Shown in pieces: positions 7,327-11,220 of a stretch of DNA of 11,220 bases. The notes below the pieces were generated by a model that made no database searches, had not been told where the DNA came from, and worked only from the letters and a program-made list of their open reading frames with translations. Position 1 is the first letter of the stretch. Every line of letters begins with the position of its first letter. This DNA comes from Actinomycetes bacterium (GTDB lineage: Bacteria; Actinomycetota; Actinomycetes; Actinomycetales; Cellulomonadaceae), in NCBI GenBank assembly GCA_023424135.1, contig JAFAEH010000068.1, positions 1 through 11,220 on the forward strand, in the 5' to 3' direction. Position numbers and translations under genes: made by a program.

Positions 7327-8189
7327 CGCGCCTCCCCCGCACGTCCCGCGGCGACGAGCGCACGCCCGACCGCCGCGTCCACCGCGTCGTCGAGGTCCGC
7401 GAGCGGCACCGGCACGCGGGTCGCACCACCGGGTGCCGCCAGCCGCAGCACGAACTCGACGTTGCCGTGGGTGCCGGGCACCGTGCTGGGTCGCACGTCC
7501 ACGACGAGCGCCCCGAGCCCGACCGCGCGCGCCGTCACCGTCGCGAGCGCGAGGCGCCACGCGCGCGGGTCGCGGACCACACCGTCCGAGCCCAACCGCT
7601 CACGGCCCACCTCGAACTGTGGCTTGACGAGCAGCACGAGGTCCGCACCCGGCCCGGCGACGTCGAGCAGCGGGGCCAGGACGAGCGTGAGCGAGATGAA
7701 CGACAGGTCACCGACCACCAGGCCCGGGGCCGGGTCGACGTCGCCGGCCCGCAGGTCGCGCACGTTGACGCGCTCGCGCACGTCCACGCGCGGGTCGTGC
7801 CGCAGCCGGTCCACGATCTGCCCGTGCCCCACGTCGACGGCCGTGACGTGCGCGGCCCCGCGCCGCAGCAGGACGTCGGTGAAGCCACCGGTGCTGGCGC
7901 CCGCGTCGAGACACGCCCGTGCCCGCACCCGGGGCCCCGCGGCACCGTACGCGTCGAGCGCGTCGGCGAGCTTGTGCGCCGCCCGGGACGCGTACCCGAG
8001 GTCGGCGGGGTCGGCGTCGACGCTCAGCGAGCGCGTCTCGTCGACGGGTGTCGAGGCACGCCGTGCGGGCGTGCCGTCGACCCTGACCCGCCCGGCCGCG
8101 AGCAGGTCGGCCGCGTGACCGCGCGAGCGCGCGAGGCCCCGGCGCACCAGCTCGGTGTCGAGCCGCGTCGTCGTCATCGTCGCGGTCAT
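7323..8189 (-). CDS. tlyA: TlyA family 16S/23S rRNA (cytidine-2'-O)-methyltransferase
   Basis: 288 residues. In M. tuberculosis TlyA 2'-O-methylates C1409 of 16S and C1920 of 23S rRNA, and its loss gives capreomycin and viomycin resistance. The N-terminal S4 RNA-binding domain covers about residues 9-60 (LDTELVRRGLARSRGHAADL, then VRVDGTPAR). The methyltransferase domain starts near ASRAAHKLADAL. The SAM-binding loop is DAGASTGGFTDVLL (95-108). The K-D-K-E catalytic tetrad of this family is visible as Lys73, Asp161 (GDLSFISL), Lys189 (LVKPQFE) and Glu245 (NVEFVLRL). The ATG at 8189 overlaps the stop of the small upstream gene (ATGA). A second ATG at 8177, four codons later, is possible: GAAGG touches the first ATG directly and lies 12 bases from the second, so neither spacing is ideal. 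Enzyme identity is secure; the exact start is not. Confidence 0.96.
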   Translation of the reverse strand: MTATMTTTRLDTELVRRGLARSRGHAADLLAAGRVRVDGTPARRASTPVDETRSLSVDADPADLGYASRAAHKLADALDAYGAAGPRVRARACLDAGASTGGFTDVLLRRGAAHVTAVDVGHGQIVDRLRHDPRVDVRERVNVRDLRAGDVDPAPGLVVGDLSFISLTLVLAPLLDVAGPGADLVLLVKPQFEVGRERLGSDGVVRDPRAWRLALATVTARAVGLGALVVDVRPSTVPGTHGNVEFVLRLAAPGGATRVPVPLADLDDAVDAAVGRALVAAGRAGEAR

Positions 8190-8392
8190 CCTTCGGCGTC
8201 CGCCAGACGGTCCTGCAGGGCCCCGTGGACCGCGTCGAACGTCGTGAGCTGGGCGCGCAGGTCGAGCTCCGCCACCCCCGCGAGCCGTGCGAGCGCCTCG
8301 TCGACCGCGTCGTCTCCCGTCGTCGGCGGCACGACGGTCCCGTCCCCGGGCACGTCCGCCCGGGTGCCGCGCTCGCCCTGGGGCTCGCTCAC
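8186..8392 (-). CDS. Small conserved hypothetical protein (Rv1693-type position)
   Basis: 68 residues, acidic. The first 25 or so are Gly/Pro/Asp/Thr rich and probably unstructured; residues about 26-66 look helical with regularly spaced Leu/Ala/Val (DDAVDEALARLAGVAELDLR, then a second helix). There is no cysteine and no membrane segment. The start is well fixed: an in-frame TGA lies six codons upstream (8408-8410) and a strong GAGGAGG ribosome site (8400-8406) sits 7 bases before the GTG. The gene overlaps tlyA by 4 bases. M. tuberculosis has a protein of similar size, Rv1693, at the same place between the HAD phosphatase and tlyA. I know of no function. It could matter mainly as a translated leader that couples ribosomes into tlyA. 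Confidence 0.8.
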   Translation of the reverse strand: MSEPQGERGTRADVPGDGTVVPPTTGDDAVDEALARLAGVAELDLRAQLTTFDAVHGALQDRLADAEG

Positions 8393-8399
8393 GTCGCGT

Positions 8400-8406
8400 C
8401 CTCCTC
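8400..8406 (-). promoter_or_regulatory. Strong ribosome binding site for the small gene before tlyA
   Basis: GAGGAGG on the minus strand, 7 bases upstream of the GTG at 8392. It is the best Shine-Dalgarno match among the starts inspected in this window. With the 4-base overlaps downstream it may be the ribosome entry site for the run from the small gene through tlyA, nadK and recN. Confidence 0.7.
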
Positions 8407-8421
8407 GTCAGGTCCGTGCCG

Positions 8422-8509
8422 CCGGTGCCGACGACCGACGCGTCACACGCCTCGTCGACGCCCGCCGCGCCCGATCGGCGCACCGGTGCCGACGACGGCG
8501 CGTCCACGC
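8422..8509. repeat. Imperfect direct repeat in the gap upstream of the small gene and tlyA
   Basis: A 14-base perfect repeat CCGGTGCCGACGAC occurs at 8422-8435 and again at 8483-8496. Each copy is followed by related sequence (cgtcacacgc at 8441-8450, cgtccacgc at 8501-8509), so the similarity extends to about 28 bases per copy. The copies begin 61 bases apart, both in non-coding sequence between the HAD gene and the small gene. Role unknown; it could be a regulatory site pair or a remnant of local duplication. Confidence 0.6.
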
Positions 8510-8535
8510 TACCCGCCGACGCCGACACCGGTCGC
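8506..8535 (-). promoter_or_regulatory. Weak promoter-like sequence upstream of the tlyA-nadK-recN run
   Basis: On the minus strand TAGCGT (8511 to 8506) fits the loose actinobacterial -10 pattern TAnnnT. A GCGACC (8535 to 8530) 18 bases upstream matches only the GAC of TTGAC-type -35 elements. It lies in the 253-base gap between the HAD phosphatase gene and the small gene, where a promoter would make sense, and would give a leader of roughly 105 bases. In DNA this GC-rich such matches arise by chance, so this is only a candidate. Confidence 0.25.
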
Positions 8536-8645
8536 ACGTCGCCCACAGGCGGACGGCGCGTCGTCGTGTCCCGGCTGCGCGGGCCCCGTGCTCGTCGCCG
8601 GGTGCCGGCGCACGTCCGCGGCCCGGCCGGCCCGCCGTCGCGCCC

Positions 8646-9659
8646 TCAGACCCCGAGGTCGGGCACCTGCGCGGGGTCGACGACGGCGCCGTGGTCGACC
8701 GCGTCCCACGCGGCGGCGCACGCTGCGCGCACCGTGTCGACGGGGTCCGCGGGCTCGCCACGCAGCTCCAGGGCGCCGTCGACGACGCGGGCGGCCGCAC
8801 CGCGGCACGTCCACCAGCCGTCCTCCCGGACGGGCTCGGGGTGCGGCTCGAGCAGGGCCAGGAGGTCCGCCGCCAGGTAGTGCGGGCGCTCGCCCGGCGC
8901 CGCCAGGACGGCGTCGCGTGCCGTGCTCACACCGGTGAGCACGTGCAGGCCGGGCAGGTCCCCGGCGCGCGCGCCGGCGAGGTCCGTGTCGAGCCGGTCC
9001 CCGACGACGAGCGGCCGGCGCGCACCGGCCCGCTCGACCGCGAGGTGGTACATGGTCGGTGACGGCTTGCCGGCGCTGGCCGGCTCGACGCCCGTCGCCG
9101 CACGCACGGCGCCGACGAGCGCCCCGTTCCCGGGAGCGAACCCGCGCGCCGTCGGCAGGCTGAGGTCGAGGTTCGACGCCACGTGCCACGCACCGCGCTG
9201 CACCGCGTACGCGGCCTCGGCGAGCTGGGTCCACCCCAGGTCGGCCGCGTACCCCTGCACCACGGCCACGGGCCGGTCGTCCGCCGACGTGACGACGCGG
9301 TAGCCCTTCGCGACCACCGCGGTGTGCAGGCCGGCGCCGCCGACGACGAGCACGGGCTCACCTGCCGGGACGCGTGACGACAGCAGCTCGGCGGCCGCCT
9401 GCGCGGCCGTCATCACCTCGTCGGGCCGCGTCGGGATGTCGAGCCCGGTGAGCTGGTCGGCGACCGCCTCCGGTTCCCGCGAGGCGTTGTTCGTCACGAA
9501 CACCAGACGCATGCCCGCGGCGCGCGCACCGGCGAGACCCGCCGCTGCGCCGTCGATCGGCTCGTGCCCCCGGTACGCCACCCCGTCGAGGTCGACCAGT
9601 GCGAGGTCGTACCGCGTCGCAAGGGCCTCGTCGCAGCCCAGCAGTCCCCGTGTGCTCAC
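8646..9659 (-). CDS. HAD-IIA (NagD-type) phosphatase, orthologue position of Rv1692 glycerol-3-phosphate phosphatase
   Basis: 337 residues. HAD motif I is LVDLDGVAY (Asp23 nucleophile, Asp25 acid/base), motif II is VFVTNNASR (Thr56), motif III Lys198 in SAGKPSPTMY, and motif IV GDRLDTD (220-226) for Mg2+. The C2-type cap of NagD-like enzymes fits between motifs II and III (about 80-190). Residues about 275-337, including GWWTCRGAAARVVDGALELR, lie beyond the core; M. tuberculosis Rv1692, a glycerol-3-phosphate phosphatase, also carries an extra C-terminal (GNAT-like) domain, so this is probably the same layout. The likely job is dephosphorylating glycerol phosphate or a similar small metabolite in the cytosol; substrate is inferred by position and length. 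The GTG start overlaps the TPR gene stop (GTGA). A 253-base gap follows its stop, so it probably forms a unit with the upstream TPR gene. Confidence 0.9.
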   Translation of the reverse strand: MSTRGLLGCDEALATRYDLALVDLDGVAYRGHEPIDGAAAGLAGARAAGMRLVFVTNNASREPEAVADQLTGLDIPTRPDEVMTAAQAAAELLSSRVPAGEPVLVVGGAGLHTAVVAKGYRVVTSADDRPVAVVQGYAADLGWTQLAEAAYAVQRGAWHVASNLDLSLPTARGFAPGNGALVGAVRAATGVEPASAGKPSPTMYHLAVERAGARRPLVVGDRLDTDLAGARAGDLPGLHVLTGVSTARDAVLAAPGERPHYLAADLLALLEPHPEPVREDGWWTCRGAAARVVDGALELRGEPADPVDTVRAACAAAWDAVDHGAVVDPAQVPDLGV

Positions 9660-11220
9660 CGTGCTCCCTCGTCGTCCCGGCCGTCCGTGGTACCTGTGTC
9701 GTCCGTGGCGTCCCCTGCGTCCGCCACGTCCGGGGCGTGCCCGTCAGCCTCGGCCACCTGCTGGTCGGCGACGTCCTGCTGGTCCTCGACGTCCTCGACG
9801 AGGTCGTACACCACGATGTCCTCGTCGAGGTCGACCTTGCCAGCCGCCTCGTCGAGCACGTCCTGCGGGAAGGCCGCGAGCTCGGCCGCGGCCTGCTCGG
9901 GACGCCCGGCGGCCTCCAGCGCCGCGGCACGTGCCTGCGCGACGCGAGCCGCGAGCGTGCCGCGGGCCGACCGGACGAGCGGCGTCGCGAGCGCCGCGAC
10001 GGCCGCCTCCGCCTGGCCGAGGTCCAGGCGCGCACCGCTGACGACGATCGCCAGCTCGACCTTCGTGTCCGGTGCGAGCGTCTCGACCTCGGGCTCCTGC
10101 GCGAGCGTGATCGCGCGCTCGGGCCGCCCCAGGCCACGCTCGGCGTCGGCCATGACCGCGAGGTGCTCGGACGACCCGTTGAGCCGCCGCACGGTCCGCA
10201 GCTCGCGCAGCGCCTCCGCGTAGCGCCCGGTCCGGTACGCCGCCAGCCCTGCGGCCTCGCGGACGACGTCGACGCGACCCGCGCGGCGGACGGCCGCCTG
10301 GGCGTGCTCGTACGCGGCCTCGGGGTCGGCGTCGATCAGCCTGCCCACCATGACCAGGTGGCGCCCGACGCGCTCCGCGTTCTCCTTGCTCAGCGTCCGC
10401 AGACGTCCGCGCACGTCACGGTCGAGCAGGGAGAAGGTCACGTCGTCGGGGAGCAGCGGGTCCGGCACGCGTGCCGCACGCTCGTCCTGCCCCGGGCGAG
10501 CGCGCGTCTCGTCACCACGGATGTGGCCACCGCCCTCGCGTCGGGGTCCGGGGCCCTCGCGTCGGGGGCCCGTGCCGTGCCGCTGCCCGTGGGAACGCCC
10601 CTCGGCCCCGGCGCCGTGCCGGAATCCGCCCGCGGGCCGGTCGCCACGACCCACCCGGGCGTCGTCGCCGGTGCGGCGCGCGCCACCACCGAAACGGTCG
10701 CCACCCGCGGACCGGGAAGCACCAGGCGAGCGCTCGCCGCCGACCGGGCGACGGCCGCCGCCACCGAGTCCGTCGTCACGGCGTGCACCCGCGCCGCCGT
10801 CACGCCTCGGCCGCTCGCCGGCACCGCGATCCGGACGTGCCGCGAACGGCTGAGCGCCGGTCTGCGCACGGCGCTCCCGGGGCGCGTCGGGACGCGCCGG
10901 GCCCCGTCCACCGCCCTCGAAGGACGCACGTCCGGACCGTTCCTGCGCGGGGCGTCCGTCACGCTCGGCGCGCCGTCCGTCTCCGAAGGATCGACCGACG
11001 GGTCGCCCGCCCGCCGATGGCTGGCGCGCCGGCCCGCGGGACGTGCGCCTGTCGACGCCCTCGCCGCGGTCCTTCGCGGACTCGGACGATGCACCGCTGC
11101 GACGCGGAGCGGACCGGTCGACGTCCGAGCGCTGCTCGCCCGACCAACCGCCTGTCGAGCGGTCGGGGCGGGGGCCACGCACGCCGGCGCCGCCCGCCGC
11201 CGTGGGACGCGGGCCACGGC
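9656..11220 (-). CDS. TPR-type protein with long Arg/Gly-rich disordered N-terminus and acidic tail, 5' end outside window
   Basis: At least 521 codons are open to the right edge of the window. A GTG at 11182 would give 508 residues, but it has no good ribosome site and the same low-complexity sequence continues upstream of it (a second RGPRP motif lies 13 codons before), so the true start is probably outside. Numbering from 11182: residues 1-238 are Arg, Gly, Asp, Pro and Ser with isolated Phe at 66, 88, 113, 164 and 187, clearly disordered and basic. Residues about 240-445 are helical repeats of TPR character (e.g. AAYRTGRYAEALRELRTV, 315-331; ARLDLGQAEAAVAALATPLV, 384-403). The last 60 residues are strongly acidic (DLDEDIVVYD and on). 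It matches Rv1691 by neighbourhood. TPR proteins usually mediate protein contacts; a function here is unknown. It overlaps the HAD gene by 4 bases. Confidence 0.85.
   Translation of the reverse strand, partial: RGPRPTAAGGAGVRGPRPDRSTGGWSGEQRSDVDRSAPRRSGASSESAKDRGEGVDRRTSRGPARQPSAGGRPVGRSFGDGRRAERDGRPAQERSGRASFEGGGRGPARPDAPRERRAQTGAQPFAARPDRGAGERPRRDGGAGARRDDGLGGGGRRPVGGERSPGASRSAGGDRFGGGARRTGDDARVGRGDRPAGGFRHGAGAEGRSHGQRHGTGPRREGPGPRREGGGHIRGDETRARPGQDERAARVPDPLLPDDVTFSLLDRDVRGRLRTLSKENAERVGRHLVMVGRLIDADPEAAYEHAQAAVRRAGRVDVVREAAGLAAYRTGRYAEALRELRTVRRLNGSSEHLAVMADAERGLGRPERAITLAQEPEVETLAPDTKVELAIVVSGARLDLGQAEAAVAALATPLVRSARGTLAARVAQARAAALEAAGRPEQAAAELAAFPQDVLDEAAGKVDLDEDIVVYDLVEDVEDQQDVADQQVAEADGHAPDVADAGDATDDTGTTDGRDDEGAR
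10532..10567 (-). repeat. Short in-frame tandem repeat (21-base period) in the disordered region of the TPR gene
   Basis: The 15-base sequence gccctcgcgtcgggg occurs at 10532-10546 and 10553-10567, a 21-base period. Because 21 is a multiple of three, the protein gains a seven-residue repeat (GPRREGP then GPRREGG, about residues 205-218). This suggests length change by slippage within the disordered part. Confidence 0.75.

Noticed and set aside
8190..8546. N-terminal extension of TlyA up to a GTG at 8546
   Set aside because: The added 119 residues are out of family, overlap the small gene and its strong ribosome site, and TlyA has a complete S4 domain from 8189.
8618..8640. GC-rich inverted repeat after the HAD gene as an intrinsic terminator
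   Set aside because: The ggcc-rich palindrome is short, its arms do not extend, and no T-run follows on the transcribed strand. It could still be a simple hairpin.
6730..9062. Large plus-strand open frames (462 and 531 codons) opposite nadK, tlyA and the HAD gene
   Set aside because: No recognisable motif; they cross several real genes and the gap, and are explained by codon composition.
1..11220. tRNA or rRNA genes, CRISPR array, insertion sequence, toxin-antitoxin or prophage genes
   Set aside because: None seen on either strand. The gene order is that of a conserved core block and composition is uniform, with no sign of recent transfer.

Overview
The window is very GC-rich and every gene I can support lies on the minus strand, so transcription runs from position 11220 towards position 1. 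Gene content and order match the conserved actinobacterial block that in Mycobacterium tuberculosis runs Rv1691 (TPR protein), Rv1692 (HAD phosphatase), Rv1693 (small protein), tlyA, nadK/ppnK, recN, steA (Rv1697) and steB/mctB (Rv1698). The composition, the frequent GTG starts and the protein style suggest a Micrococcales actinobacterium, possibly Cellulomonas-like. The genus is an inference; I could not search a database.

Layout in transcription order: (1) a TPR-type protein with a long Arg/Gly-rich disordered N-terminus, open at the right edge of the window (9656-11220); (2) a HAD-IIA phosphatase overlapping it by 4 bases (8646-9659); (3) a 253-base gap (8393-8645) with a weak promoter-like sequence and an imperfect direct repeat; (4) a tightly coupled run: a 68-residue small protein, tlyA, nadK and recN, each overlapping the next by 4 bases, then steA after 7 bases; (5) a 133-base gap (3396-3528); (6) steB, then an MraY/WecA-like membrane protein overlapping it by 4 bases, then murJ after 16 bases, cut off by the left edge of the window.

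The right half is housekeeping: rRNA 2'-O-methylation (TlyA), NADP synthesis (NadK), DNA break repair (RecN) and a sugar/glycerol-phosphate-type phosphatase. The left half looks like a cell-envelope and division module: SteA/SteB, known in Corynebacterium glutamicum as division-site proteins that control cell separation, followed by a polyprenyl-phosphate sugar-phosphate transferase-like protein and a MurJ-type flippase. The SteA-SteB-MraY-like-MurJ association is the most interesting thing here, because it suggests that a lipid-linked envelope precursor is made and flipped in connection with the SteAB proteins.

No tRNA, rRNA, CRISPR array, insertion sequence, prophage or clear intrinsic terminator was seen, and no gene-free stretch exceeds 300 bases. 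This is mostly an ordinary core region. The findings are specific variations rather than an obvious new defence or mobile system.
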